Source of the DNA: Streptomyces chattanoogensis
Lineage (GTDB): Bacteria; Actinomycetota; Actinomycetes; Streptomycetales; Streptomycetaceae
NCBI RefSeq assembly: GCF_001294335.1
Contig: NZ_LGKG01000133.1
Span: 1 to 64,000 of the forward strand
Length of the DNA stretch: 64,000 nt
Reading direction: 5' to 3'
The first letter of the stretch is position 1. The number at the start of each line of letters is the position of its first letter. The translations under genes and the position numbers were made by a program. A model generated the notes under the pieces. It did no database searches. It saw nothing but the letters and a program-made list of their open reading frames with translations, and was not told the origin of the DNA. Positions 45,956 through 55,234 of the stretch are shown here, piece after piece.

Positions 45956-46756
45956 GTGACCACCACCGCAGACAGCGCGACCATCACCGCACAAAGCCAC
46001 TCCCAGAGCCGGTTCGAGCATCCGCAATCGGCACGCAACACGCCGATGGACGACGCCACGTTGGACTCCGAAGAGCCGAAGCCCACGCGCTCGCTGCCGG
46101 GTCGGCCACCGGGGATCCGAGCCGACAGCTCCGGGCTCACCGACCGCCAGCGCAGGGTGATCGAGGTGATCCGGGATTCGGTGCAGCGACGCGGCTATCC
46201 GCCGTCCATGCGGGAGATCGGCCAGGCGGTCGGGCTGTCCAGCACGTCGTCCGTCGCCCATCAGCTGATGGCCCTCGAGCGCAAGGGCTTCCTGCGGCGC
46301 GACCCGCACCGCCCCCGGGCGTACGAGGTCCGCGGCTCGGACCAGACCACCAGCGCGACCACCGAGACGGCCGGCAAGCCCGCGGCATCGTACGTCCCCC
46401 TGGTCGGCCGGATCGCGGCCGGCGGGCCGATCCTCGCCGAGGAGTCGGTCGAGGATGTCTTCCCGCTTCCCCGCCAGCTGGTCGGCGACGGCGAGCTGTT
46501 CGTGCTGAAGGTCGTCGGCGATTCCATGATCGAGGCCGCGATCTGCGACGGCGACTGGGTCACGGTCCGCCGCCAGCCGGTCGCCGAGAACGGCGACATC
46601 GTCGCCGCGATGCTGGACGGCGAGGCCACCGTCAAGCGCTTCAAGCGCGAGGACGGCCATGTGTGGCTGCTGCCGCACAACGCCGCCTACCAGCCCATCC
46701 CCGGCGACGAGGCCACCATCCTCGGCAAGGTGGTGGCGGTGCTGCGGCGCGTCTGA
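45956..46756 (+). CDS. lexA: LexA, SOS repressor
   Basis: 266 residues. The N-terminal winged helix ([40 protein letters not shown]) is preceded by an unusually long 60-residue extension. The C-terminal S24 peptidase domain shows the cleavage site Ala-Gly in GRIAAGGP, the catalytic Ser in [12 protein letters not shown] and Lys in [16 protein letters not shown] 45956 was chosen for GAGAGG upstream; a longer frame starts at 45845 but crosses the SOS box. It converges with the DinG-like helicase. Confidence 0.97.
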   Translation: MTTTADSATITAQSHSQSRFEHPQSARNTPMDDATLDSEEPKPTRSLPGRPPGIRADSSGLTDRQRRVIEVIRDSVQRRGYPPSMREIGQAVGLSSTSSVAHQLMALERKGFLRRDPHRPRAYEVRGSDQTTSATTETAGKPAASYVPLVGRIAAGGPILAEESVEDVFPLPRQLVGDGELFVLKVVGDSMIEAAICDGDWVTVRRQPVAENGDIVAAMLDGEATVKRFKREDGHVWLLPHNAAYQPIPGDEATILGKVVAVLRRV

Positions 46757-46772
46757 CCGCCGCCCACAGGAC

Positions 46773-46804
46773 AGCCCCGGGACCACTGCGCCGGTCCCGG
46801 GGCT
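46773..46804. terminator. lexA-side hairpin
   Basis: AGCCCCGGGACC (46773-46784) pairs perfectly with GGTCCCGGGGCT (46793-46804) across eight bases. Its right arm is shared with the next hairpin. Confidence 0.8.
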
Positions 46805-46841
46805 CTGTGCTGCGCGGCCGGGCCGCGCAGCACAGAGCCCC
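46799..46841. terminator. Second, longer hairpin sharing an arm with the first
   Basis: A 21-bp perfect inverted repeat, left arm 46799-46819 and right arm 46821-46841 with a single base between. The six bases 46799-46804 also belong to the preceding hairpin, so both cannot form fully at once. Confidence 0.8.
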
Positions 46842-46842
46842 G

Positions 46843-48813
46843 CTACTTCTCCGCCGCCTTCGCCGCCGCGTCGATCGCCGCCAGCGACCGCCGCACCTGA
46901 TTGCGGTCCGTGGTGTACCAGAAGTCCGGCATGGACTTACGGAGGAAGGAGCCGTAGCGGGCCCGCTCCACCCTCGGGTCCAGCACCGCGACCACACCCC
47001 GGTCCCCGGTGGCCCGGACCAGACGGCCCGCTCCCTGCGCCATCAGCAGCGCCGCATGGGTCGCGGCGACCGCCATGAAGCCATTGCCGCCGGCCTCCTC
47101 CACGGCCTTCTGCCGGGCGCTCATCAGCGGATCGTCCGGCCGCGGGAAGGGCACCCGGTCCATCACCACCAGCTGGCAGTTCGGGCCCGGGACGTCCACG
47201 CCCTGCCACAGCGACAGCGTGCCGAACAGACACGTCCGGGCGTCCTCGGCGAAGGCCCGGATCAGCTCGCCGAGCGTGTCCTCGCCCTGGAGGAGGACCG
47301 GCATGTCAAGGCGGCCGCGCAGCTCCTCAGCCGCGGCCTGGGCGCCGCGCATCGACGAGAACAGGCCGAGCGTACGGCCGCCCGCGGCCTCCACCAGCTC
47401 TGCGAGCTCGTCGAGCATGTCCTGGCGGTTGCCCTCGCGGCCGGGCTGGGCGAGATGCTTGGCGACGTAGAGGATCCCCTGCTTCCCGTAGTCGAAGGGC
47501 GAGCCGACGTCGAGGCCCTTCCACGGAGGCGCATCCTCGGCTTCCGTGCCCTCGGGGGCCAGGCCCAGGGATGCCCCGACGCCGTTGAAGTCACCGCCGA
47601 GCTTGAGCGTGGCGGAGGTCAGGACGACGGAGCGGTCCTCGAAGAGCTTCTCGCGCAGGAGGCCGGAGACCGACAGCGGCGCGACGCGCAGGGAGGCCCC
47701 GAAGCGGTCATGGCGCTCGTACCAGACCACGTCGTACTCGGAGCCGTTCGCGATCCGCTCGGCGACGGCGTGGACGTTCTCCACCGAGGCCAGGGCCTGC
47801 TTGCGGACCGCGTCCTCGTCCTGGACGGATTTGTCCCGGGTCGAGCCGAGCGCGGTGATGACCGTACGGGCCGCGTCGCGCAGCGCCATCAGGCAGTAGC
47901 CGAGCTCCTCGGGGATCTCCTCCAGGCGGCCGGGCAGCGCCAGCTCCATCAGCCGCTCGAAGGTCTCGGAGGCGGTCTGGAGCTGGTCGGCGGCCTTTTC
48001 GTCGACGAGCCTGGCGGCCCGGCGCACCGCGCGGTTGACCTGGCCGGGGGTGAGCTCACCGGTGGCGACGCCGGTGACCCGGGAGACCAGCTCATGGGCC
48101 TCGTCGATGATCAGGACCTCGTGCTGCGGGAGGATCGGCGCGCCCTCGATGGCGTCGATGGCGAGCAGCGCGTGATTGGTGACCACCACATCGGCGAGCT
48201 TGGCGCGCTCCCTGGCGGCCTCGGCGAAGCACTCCGCGCCGTAGGCGCACTTGGAGGCGCCCAGGCACTCCCGGGAGGAGACCGAGACCTGCCCCCAGGC
48301 GCGGTCGGAGACACCGGGGGTGAGCGCATCGCGGTCGCCGGTCTCCGTCTCGTCCGCCCAGTCGCGCAGCCGGAGCAGGTCCTTGCCGAGCTTGCTGGTG
48401 GGCGTCGCCTGCTCGAACGGGTCGAAGAGGCCGTCCTCCTCGTCCTGCGGCACGCCCTCGTGCAGGCGGTGCAGGCAGAGGTAGTTGGAGCGGCCCTTGA
48501 GCATGGCGAACTCGGGACGGCGGCGCAGCTGCGGATGGAGCGCCTCGACCGTACGCGGAAGATCACGCTCGACGAGCTGGCGCTGGAGGGCGAGGGTTGC
48601 GGTGGCCACCACCACTCTCTCGCCGTGGGCCAGCGCCGGCACCAGATAGCCGAGGGATTTTCCGGTGCCGGTGCCGGCCTGGACGAGCAGATGGGAGTTC
48701 TCGTCCACGGCCCGGGCGACGGCTTCGGCCATCGCCACCTGGCCGGGGCGCTCGGTGCCGCCGACGGCGGTGACGGCGGCGTGGAGCAGATCGGGGAGAG
48801 AGGGCTTCGTCAT
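46843..48813 (-). CDS. DinG/XPD-like Fe-S ATP-dependent helicase
   Basis: 656 residues of SF2 type. Walker A AGTGTGKSLGYLVP, DEAH box LIIDEAHELVS, motif III/Ia VVVATATLALQRQ, the ATP-site motif VVLTSATLKL, and the C-terminal QGAGRLVRATGDRG. The Fe-S cluster cysteines typical of XPD/DinG appear in SVSSRECLGASKCAYGAECF (three cysteines) with another near CLHRLHEG. Such helicases resolve R-loops and damaged DNA. ATG 48813 is preferred; the open frame extends nine codons more. Adjacency to lexA suggests an SOS role, though no SOS box was found before it. Confidence 0.93.
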   Translation of the reverse strand: MTKPSLPDLLHAAVTAVGGTERPGQVAMAEAVARAVDENSHLLVQAGTGTGKSLGYLVPALAHGERVVVATATLALQRQLVERDLPRTVEALHPQLRRRPEFAMLKGRSNYLCLHRLHEGVPQDEEDGLFDPFEQATPTSKLGKDLLRLRDWADETETGDRDALTPGVSDRAWGQVSVSSRECLGASKCAYGAECFAEAARERAKLADVVVTNHALLAIDAIEGAPILPQHEVLIIDEAHELVSRVTGVATGELTPGQVNRAVRRAARLVDEKAADQLQTASETFERLMELALPGRLEEIPEELGYCLMALRDAARTVITALGSTRDKSVQDEDAVRKQALASVENVHAVAERIANGSEYDVVWYERHDRFGASLRVAPLSVSGLLREKLFEDRSVVLTSATLKLGGDFNGVGASLGLAPEGTEAEDAPPWKGLDVGSPFDYGKQGILYVAKHLAQPGREGNRQDMLDELAELVEAAGGRTLGLFSSMRGAQAAAEELRGRLDMPVLLQGEDTLGELIRAFAEDARTCLFGTLSLWQGVDVPGPNCQLVVMDRVPFPRPDDPLMSARQKAVEEAGGNGFMAVAATHAALLMAQGAGRLVRATGDRGVVAVLDPRVERARYGSFLRKSMPDFWYTTDRNQVRRSLAAIDAAAKAAEK

Positions 48814-48873
48814 AGCGCTTGCAAGCCTACGCGGGACCACTGACAGCGGGGTCCGTCACCGGACAATCGCCGG

Positions 48874-50640
48874 TCACAGGGCGTGCAGGGGGTTGGGAAC
48901 GGTCCCGTGCACCGCGGCGTGCGGGCGGTCGCGGCGGTCGCGGTAGCCGTCGACGTGCAGCCGGTTGCGGTTCAGACACAGCCGGGCGATCCGCGGGGTG
49001 AGCAGGTCGAAGGTCTCGTGCCGCTCCTTCAGGCCCGGGAAGCGTTCGTGGTGGCTCAGGATCTCGGCCCGGACGAGTGACCAGAACTCGCCCTCGGGGA
49101 CGCCGAGTTGGTCCTCGCACAGCGGCGCAAGATAGCGGAAAACGCCGACGAACAGGCCGGAGTGGATGAACTGGATCAAGAAGGACGGCGGTTCGGTCAG
49201 CAGCACCGCCCGTACCTCCTCCGGCATGGAGTCGTGCTCGGGCAGCGGCTGGGAGCTGGTGTTGACGTCGTCGACGAAGTCCTTGACCGCCAGGCGGGTG
49301 GGGATGTCGTGCTCGTCGAAGACGACGATGGCGTTCTCGCCGTGCGGGGAGAAGACCGTGCCGTACCGGTAGAGGAAGTGCAGCAGGGGCGGCAGCAGGG
49401 CGGCGAACAGGCGGCGCAGCCAGACGCGCGGGGCCAGGCCCGAGCGGTGGACCAGTTCGGCGGTCAGGGCGCGGCCGTGCGGGTCGGTCTGCAGCAGGGA
49501 GGCGAGGGTGCGGGCGCGTTCACCGGGGTCGAGCTGGGGGGTGACCGGCTCGCGCCAGATACAGCCGAGGAGCTCCTTGAACTGGTACGGGACGCCGGGC
49601 AGCCGGTCGTAGAGGGGGTGCTCGACGGTGACGGAGGCGGTCTCGCCGAGCAGGATCACCCGGGTCTCGTCGCACAGGTAGGGGTCCTCGTCGCGCAGGC
49701 TTTGGACCCAGCGGGTGACGGCGGGGGCGGCGAGGGTGCGCTCGGTGGGCAGTCCGCGCCACACGAGCGTGTTGAGGATGGACAGCGGCAGCTTGACCGT
49801 ACGGCCCTGGGGGCGGCTGATGTTGGTGAAGGTGCGGATCGACTGCTGCGGGAGCCGCAGGTCGTTGTCAGTGGGCAGCGCGATGATGGATCCGTCGGCG
49901 AGCTGCGGCGCGAAGAGCGGGGCGATGGTCTCGTCCCACTGCCAGGGATGCACGGGGAGGTAGAGGTAGTCGGCGGGCTCGCGGCCCAGGGAGGCGACGG
50001 TGCGGGCGAAGGTGTCGCGGACGGCGGGGGTGAGTTCCTCGCCGTAGAGACGGTCGGGGGTGGCGAGGGTGGGAATACCGCGGTAGTGGGCCAGGCTGTG
50101 GTGTGCGGCGAGCCACGGCAGCCGCTCGGGGGTCCGGGCCTCCGGGGCCCAGTGCGCCGCGTCGGCGGCCGAGAAGCCGAGCCGGCCTTTGTTGGCGACG
50201 AGCCAGGGGTGGCCGGTCTGGTGGCCTTCGAGGCCGGCGTAGTCCAGGTCGGCGAGGTCGGCGGCGGTGACGGCGGTGGCGTCGAGGCGGGTGTCGGCGG
50301 CGAGCGTGGCGGTCAGCTCGCGGACGAGATGGCCGGTGGTGTCGCCGGACAGGCCCAGCACGGTGTCGTGGGCGTGGGTGAGGAAGCGCAGGGGGTCGGA
50401 GTCGGGGGTGAGGGATTCGGGGTCGACGCGCCAGTGGCCGTAGGCGCCGCGGCGGGCGTGGAAGTGGTAGACGAGATCGTCGGTGACCGTGAGGCGGTAG
50501 CGCGCGGTGCCGTCGGGGGCGGTGCCGTCGGGCTCGGGGGTGAGGATTTCCTCGTACGCGAACTCCGCCAGCATCTTGGCGAACAGTCGGCGTGCGGCGT
50601 GCTGCCAGGCGCTGTGCGGGGGCTGGGGCGCGGGGGTCAA
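48874..50640 (-). CDS. NIS siderophore synthetase (IucA/IucC family), second copy
   Basis: 588 residues, catalysing ATP-dependent amide formation between a carboxylic acid (typically citrate) and an amine. It has family motifs GHPWLVANKGRLGFSAAD, YLPVHPWQWDETIAP, KLPLSILNTLVWRGLPTERT, FSPHGENAIVVFDEHDIP and the C-terminal HGTVPNPLHAL. The TTG start at 50640 has AGGAG seven bases upstream. Third of four genes downstream of the 53.5-kb synthetase in the same direction; the last gene of the siderophore operon. Confidence 0.92.
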   Translation of the reverse strand: MTPAPQPPHSAWQHAARRLFAKMLAEFAYEEILTPEPDGTAPDGTARYRLTVTDDLVYHFHARRGAYGHWRVDPESLTPDSDPLRFLTHAHDTVLGLSGDTTGHLVRELTATLAADTRLDATAVTAADLADLDYAGLEGHQTGHPWLVANKGRLGFSAADAAHWAPEARTPERLPWLAAHHSLAHYRGIPTLATPDRLYGEELTPAVRDTFARTVASLGREPADYLYLPVHPWQWDETIAPLFAPQLADGSIIALPTDNDLRLPQQSIRTFTNISRPQGRTVKLPLSILNTLVWRGLPTERTLAAPAVTRWVQSLRDEDPYLCDETRVILLGETASVTVEHPLYDRLPGVPYQFKELLGCIWREPVTPQLDPGERARTLASLLQTDPHGRALTAELVHRSGLAPRVWLRRLFAALLPPLLHFLYRYGTVFSPHGENAIVVFDEHDIPTRLAVKDFVDDVNTSSQPLPEHDSMPEEVRAVLLTEPPSFLIQFIHSGLFVGVFRYLAPLCEDQLGVPEGEFWSLVRAEILSHHERFPGLKERHETFDLLTPRIARLCLNRNRLHVDGYRDRRDRPHAAVHGTVPNPLHAL

Positions 50641-50721
50641 GGCGGGACTCCTCGAAACGGGACGGCCCCGGCTCGTACGAGGGACAGCCGGGGCGGGGGT
50701 GGACGGGGGCCGGCGCAGGGG

Positions 50722-51423
50722 TCAGAGCAGATGCCGGGAGTCGCGGTCGCGGATCATCAGCGCCGCGCGTTTGTCGGGCAGTTCGATCTCCTCGCTGTAG
50801 CGGAAGCCGGCGCTCAGGAAGGCCGCCACGGAGGCGGTGTTGCGCAGATCGGGCTCGGCGATGACCCGCTCGCACGACGGCCGGCGGTCCAGTACGAGAT
50901 CGGCGGTGGCACGCAGCAGGGTGGTGCCCAGGCCCCGGGAGCGGTCGCCGGCGCCGCCGATCAGGAGGTGCAGGCCGGTGTCCTGGGGGCGGGCGGAGTA
51001 GGAGCGGGCGACGGGGTCGAGATCGGCCCGGTAGATCTCCCAGTAGCTCATCGGGACGCCGTTCAGGACGCCGAGGAAGGGCACGCTGCGGCCGTCGCCC
51101 GCCAGCTGGGTGCGCAGGTGGGCGGCGGTGGTCTCCGGGGCGCCGGCCAGTTCCCAGAAGGCAGCGACGGCCGGGTCGTTCATCCAGCGGGCGATCCGGC
51201 CGAGATCGCGGTCGAGGCGGACGGGGACGAGCGCGAACGGCCCGGCGGGGGTGTCCGCCACGGCCCCGTCGGCCAGACCGCCGAGCAGGGCGCCCGCGGC
51301 CGGGGTGCCGGCCGGGGGCTGTTGCCGGGGCACCTCGTCGCACAAGACGCGCCGTTCGGGCGGAAGGTGCAGGCCGAGGGTGCCTGCGGAGCTGGAGCCG
51401 AGGCCGGATTCGGTGGGTGGCAC
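50722..51423 (-). CDS. Siderophore-type GNAT acetyltransferase
   Basis: 233 residues. A Pro/Ala-rich N-terminal 65 residues precede a GNAT domain of the RhbD/IucB/AlcE group: RWMNDPAVAAFWELAG, SYWEIYRADLDPVARSY, GLHLLIGGAGDRSRGLGTTL (acetyl-CoA loop) and ERVIAEPDLRNTASVAAFLS. These acylate the N-hydroxylated diamine in hydroxamate siderophores. GTG 51423 follows GAGGAGA. The N-acetyl or N-acyl acceptor cannot be told from sequence. Confidence 0.88.
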   Translation of the reverse strand: MPPTESGLGSSSAGTLGLHLPPERRVLCDEVPRQQPPAGTPAAGALLGGLADGAVADTPAGPFALVPVRLDRDLGRIARWMNDPAVAAFWELAGAPETTAAHLRTQLAGDGRSVPFLGVLNGVPMSYWEIYRADLDPVARSYSARPQDTGLHLLIGGAGDRSRGLGTTLLRATADLVLDRRPSCERVIAEPDLRNTASVAAFLSAGFRYSEEIELPDKRAALMIRDRDSRHLL

Positions 51424-51507
51424 GACGGCGCTCTCCTCTCGTGGCCGTCCGGCGGGGGCCTTGTGGGCCGTGGACGGCGCCGGGGTCCGGGGGCGGATAC
51501 GGCGGGG

Positions 51508-53562
51508 CTAGACGGCGAGGGGGTTGGGCACGGTGACGTAGACGGACTGGGTGTCGACGGGGCCGACGAGCTCGTCCAGGCCGTGCAGCCGGGTGGCGAG
51601 GTTGGCCTTGCAGCGCAGGGTGCGGGCGGTCAGCAGCTGCTCGGGCAGGGCCGAGCGGTGGGGGCGGGGGGCCGCGGCGGCGTCGGCGAGGAAGCGGCGG
51701 AAGGCGGCGAGCAGGATCTCCTCGCGGATCAGGTGCTGGGCGCCGAAGGCTCCGATGAGGCCGAGGACGTTGTTGATGCCGAGGTAGTAGGCGAACCGTT
51801 CGTCGGTGACTTCGTCGGAGACGAAGGTGTCGCTGGTCGCGCCGATGCCGGGCAGCCGCCGCTGGAGGTCGGCGCGCCGGGACTCGCGGAAGTAGTAGCC
51901 CTGGTTGTCCCGGTAGCGGCCGCCGACGGGCCAGCCGTCGGGGTCGAGGAGCACGAGGGTGTTCTGCTGGTGGGCCTCCAGGGCGACGCCCGCGGTGCCG
52001 TCGAGCCACAGGACGGGCCGCACGACCGCCTCCAGGTAGCGCAGGAACCATTCGGTGGCGACGGCGCCCTGGGGGCGGCCGGTGCGGGCGGAGAGCGCCC
52101 CGATGAGCCCTTCGAGCCGGGAGCGCACGCCCGGATGCCCGGGCCAGGGCCGGGGCGAGGTGAGTCCGGCGATGCAGACGGCGTCGTCGGCGGGGATGAA
52201 GGGGTTGTGGCGGATGACGACGTCCAGGCCCTGGACGGGGCGCCCGTCGAGGCCGTCGACGGCGAGATAGGCCGGGTCGCGGACGATGTCGAAGCCGGGA
52301 TGGACGGACTGCCACTGCTCGGCGAGGCCGGTGCGCAGCAGCCGGTGGACCTCGACGCCGCGTTCGAGTTCCTTGCGGAGGTTCTCCCGGCGGGAGTTGG
52401 TGATGCGCAGGCCGAGGGAGAGCTTGAGCATGGCGTCCGCGTCGGGGCGGTACACGGTGCGTACGGAGGAGGTGGGGTGCCACAGGGGGCCGTGGGGGCC
52501 CAGATCGTGCAGCAGGCCGGCGTCGCGGAGGGCGGCGATGTCGGGGCGGCCGGCCAGTTCGCGAGCCTGCCAGGGGTGCAGGGGCAACGGCACGGTGTCG
52601 TCGGGGAGTTGCAGGCCCTGTGCCAGGCGTCCGGCCAGCTGCGGGGCCGGTACGGGCTTGCCGCGCTCGGTCCAGGCGGAGTCGGTGGCGAGGACGGAGC
52701 GGTGGACGGCCGTCCAGTGCAGCGGGAAGGCGCCGCGCAGCTCGGGCGAATAGGCGCGGGTCTCGGCCTCGGTGAGGCCCTCGCGGCTCTTGGGTGTGGG
52801 GTGCAGGGGGTGGCCGAGCAGGAGGGACTGTTCGGCGTCGAGGAAGAGGGAGGCGTGGGTGTCGGCCGGGCGGGTGCGGCGGTCGGCGAGGAAGACGGCG
52901 GTGCTGCGGACGGAGGCCGCGACCCGGCCGACGAGTTCGGCGCCGTCGCCGTCGGGTGCCTGCGGCCGCTCGCTCTCGGGGGTGTGGTGCCGTTCGCCGG
53001 GCGCCCGGGGCGTAGCGCCGTCGGCCGTTCCGTCGTCGCCGTCCGGTGCCCGGCGCTCGCCTCCGTACGCGGCCTCCCGGCGCAGCAGCGCGGCCACGGT
53101 GACGGCGTCCAGGGGGGCGGCGACGGGCGGGGCGCCTTCGAGGGCGGGGGCGCCGAGGCGGTGCCAGCCGGTGGGCGACCAGTAGCGGACGGGGATGTGC
53201 AGGGCGGTGCCGCTGGCGTGGAGCGGGATGCGCAGCCGGCCGCCGGCCGGGCGGCGGGCGCCGCTCTCGCGGATCCAGCAGCGCAGCAGGCTCTCGATGC
53301 CGGCGGCGTCGGCGGCGGCCGCCGGGTCCGGGTGGTCGAGGGGGTCGGCATCGGCGGGCAGCGCGCGGTCGCAGGGGCGCGGGGCGCCGTGCGCGGCGGC
53401 CGCGGGCCGGGTCTGGCGTTCCGGGAGCGGCTGGTGGCAGGGGTCGTCGTCCGCGGTGTGCCGCTGCTGGCGCGGCACGGTCGGCTCGGTGGTGGCGCCG
53501 CCGTCGTGGGCGGACAGCCGGCCGGCGGCCGGGGTCCCGTCGGGGCCGGGGCGTTCGTTCAT
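51508..53562 (-). CDS. NIS siderophore synthetase (IucA/IucC family), first copy
   Basis: 684 residues, about 100 longer than the second synthetase because of a disordered N-terminus (about 90 residues) and an acidic insert near residue 190 (GDDGTADGATPRAPGERHH). Core motifs: PLPLHPWQARELAG, KLSLGLRITNSRRENLRKEL, ALEAHQQNTLVLLDPDGWPV, RDNQGYYFRESRR and the final VPNPLAV. Its ATG overlaps the aminotransferase stop by four bases, so they are cotranslated. Together the two synthetases could acylate both ends of citrate, as in rhizobactin, schizokinen or aerobactin assembly. Confidence 0.92.
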   Translation of the reverse strand: MNERPGPDGTPAAGRLSAHDGGATTEPTVPRQQRHTADDDPCHQPLPERQTRPAAAAHGAPRPCDRALPADADPLDHPDPAAAADAAGIESLLRCWIRESGARRPAGGRLRIPLHASGTALHIPVRYWSPTGWHRLGAPALEGAPPVAAPLDAVTVAALLRREAAYGGERRAPDGDDGTADGATPRAPGERHHTPESERPQAPDGDGAELVGRVAASVRSTAVFLADRRTRPADTHASLFLDAEQSLLLGHPLHPTPKSREGLTEAETRAYSPELRGAFPLHWTAVHRSVLATDSAWTERGKPVPAPQLAGRLAQGLQLPDDTVPLPLHPWQARELAGRPDIAALRDAGLLHDLGPHGPLWHPTSSVRTVYRPDADAMLKLSLGLRITNSRRENLRKELERGVEVHRLLRTGLAEQWQSVHPGFDIVRDPAYLAVDGLDGRPVQGLDVVIRHNPFIPADDAVCIAGLTSPRPWPGHPGVRSRLEGLIGALSARTGRPQGAVATEWFLRYLEAVVRPVLWLDGTAGVALEAHQQNTLVLLDPDGWPVGGRYRDNQGYYFRESRRADLQRRLPGIGATSDTFVSDEVTDERFAYYLGINNVLGLIGAFGAQHLIREEILLAAFRRFLADAAAAPRPHRSALPEQLLTARTLRCKANLATRLHGLDELVGPVDTQSVYVTVPNPLAV

Positions 53563-54953
53563 GGGGTGGTGCCTCGCATTGTCGTGGGGGACGAGCCCGT
53601 CGGCCCGGGGGTGGTGCGGACCGCCGCCGCGATGGCGTCGGCGAGGCGGTCGAGGATCGCGTCCGCCTGTTCGTCGGTGATGGTCAGGGGTGGCAGCAGA
53701 CGGACGACGGCGGAGTGCCGGCCGCCGAGTTCGACGATCAGGCCGCGGTCCAGACAGGCGCGCTGGACGGCGGCGGCGAGCCGGGGGTCGGCGGGGCGGG
53801 CGCCGCCGGCGTCGGGGCCGGCATCGCGGTCGACGAGCTCGACGCCGAGCATCAGGCCGCGGCCGCGGACGTCGCCGATGCAGTCGTGGCGGGCGGCGAG
53901 CCCGCCGAGCCGGGCGAGCATCCGGGCGCCCAGCTCCTGGGCGCGGCGGTCGAGTTGATGCTCGCGGACGTGGGCGAGGGTGGCGCGGCCGGCGGCCATC
54001 GCGAGCTGGTTGCCGCGGAAGGTGCCGGCGTGCGCGCCGGGCTGCCAGGCGTCGAGGTCCCCGCGGTAGACGATCACGGCGAGCGGCAGACTGCCGCCGA
54101 TCGCCTTCGACAGGACGAGGACGTCGGGCACGATCCCGCTGTGCTCGATGGCCCAGAAGGTGCCGGTGCGGCCGACGCCGGTCTGCACCTCGTCCACGAT
54201 CAGCGGGATGCCCCGCTCGGCGGTGATCTCCCGCATCCGCCGCAGCCAGCCGTCCGGCGCGGGGATCACCCCGCCTTCTCCCTGGACGGGCTCCAGGATC
54301 ATCCCGGCGGGCCGGGTCACCCCGCTCTTGTCGTCGTCGAGCAGGTTCTGGGCCCAGCGGGCGGAGAGTTCGGCGCCGCGTTCCCCTCCGGTGGCGAACG
54401 GGCAGCGGTAGTCGTAGGGATAGGGCAGCCGGGTCACGCTGGTGTGCCGCGCTCCCCCGGAGGCCGCGAGCGCCTCGGCGGTCATGCCGTGATAGGCGCC
54501 GGAGAAGGCCATCAGACCGTCTCGGCCGGTGGCCGTGCGGACCAGCTTGAAGGCGGCCTCCACGGCGTCCGTTCCGGCCGGTCCGCAGAACTGGATGCGT
54601 GCCGTTTCGGCCAATTCCCGCGGCAGCGTGGCGAACAGTTCGGTGACGAAGGCGTCCTTGACGGGGGTCGCCAGGTCGAGGGTGTGCAGCGGCGCGCCGG
54701 AGTCGAGGACGGTATGGATCGCTTCTAGCACGACGGGGTGGTTGTGCCCGAGCGCGAGGGTGCCGGCGCCGGAGAGGCAGTCGAGGTAACGGCGGCCGTC
54801 GGCGCCCTCGATGGTCAGCCCGCGGGCGCGCACCGGGACGATGGGCAGCGAACGCGCGTAGGTACGGGCAGCGGACTCACGCAGGGACTGGCGGCGCAGG
54901 ATCCCTTCGTGGGCCGACGGCACCGCCGCCGGCACGGTTTCGGTCAACGCCAC
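53559..54953 (-). CDS. Class III aminotransferase, diaminobutyrate-2-oxoglutarate type
   Basis: 464 residues. PLP-dependent class III (fold I): LDCLSGAGTLALGHNHPVVL, FCGPAGTDAVEAAFKLVRTA (PLP phosphate loop), AYHGMT, the Asp in IPLIVDEVQTGVGRTG and the PLP-Lys in VLVLSKAIGGSLPLAV, then AGTFRGNQLAMAAG. This is the RhbA-like group that makes 2,4-diaminobutyrate from aspartate semialdehyde. GTG 54953 was chosen because it fits the family N-terminus; the GGAGG is 11 bases off. The frame runs to 55070. First gene of the siderophore operon; no iron box was found upstream. Confidence 0.88.
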   Translation of the reverse strand: MALTETVPAAVPSAHEGILRRQSLRESAARTYARSLPIVPVRARGLTIEGADGRRYLDCLSGAGTLALGHNHPVVLEAIHTVLDSGAPLHTLDLATPVKDAFVTELFATLPRELAETARIQFCGPAGTDAVEAAFKLVRTATGRDGLMAFSGAYHGMTAEALAASGGARHTSVTRLPYPYDYRCPFATGGERGAELSARWAQNLLDDDKSGVTRPAGMILEPVQGEGGVIPAPDGWLRRMREITAERGIPLIVDEVQTGVGRTGTFWAIEHSGIVPDVLVLSKAIGGSLPLAVIVYRGDLDAWQPGAHAGTFRGNQLAMAAGRATLAHVREHQLDRRAQELGARMLARLGGLAARHDCIGDVRGRGLMLGVELVDRDAGPDAGGARPADPRLAAAVQRACLDRGLIVELGGRHSAVVRLLPPLTITDEQADAILDRLADAIAAAVRTTPGPTGSSPTTMRGTTP

Positions 54954-55234
54954 GGCAGTTGTGTCCTCCTGCTGGTGTGCTGTTGGATGCCGCTCGGGCC
55001 GGCTGAGCAGCCCGGCGGTCCCCCGTACGTACCAACGACGCCGCGGACGGCGGATCACGGCCACCGTCAAGATCCTTGCGGGGCCGGAACCGGGGACCCG
55101 GCTACCACCGTCTGTGTCGGCACCGGCATAGTGGGGGGTCGCGCCGGGATCTTGGGGTTCATGACAAGTTCACATGGCGCACCTCAGCACAGGCCGTACC
55201 GGGCCATCCAGAAACAAACAGGGGGAACTCACCC

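Noticed and set aside
49108..53958. A 1616-codon open frame on the plus strand across the siderophore operon
   Set aside because: It is the antisense shadow of the two synthetases and the acetyltransferase, has Gly/Val/Arg-rich composition without any domain, and exists because of high GC at third codon positions.
54954..55234. Iron box upstream of the siderophore operon
   Set aside because: Looked for AGGTTAGGCT-type sequence on both strands and found none.
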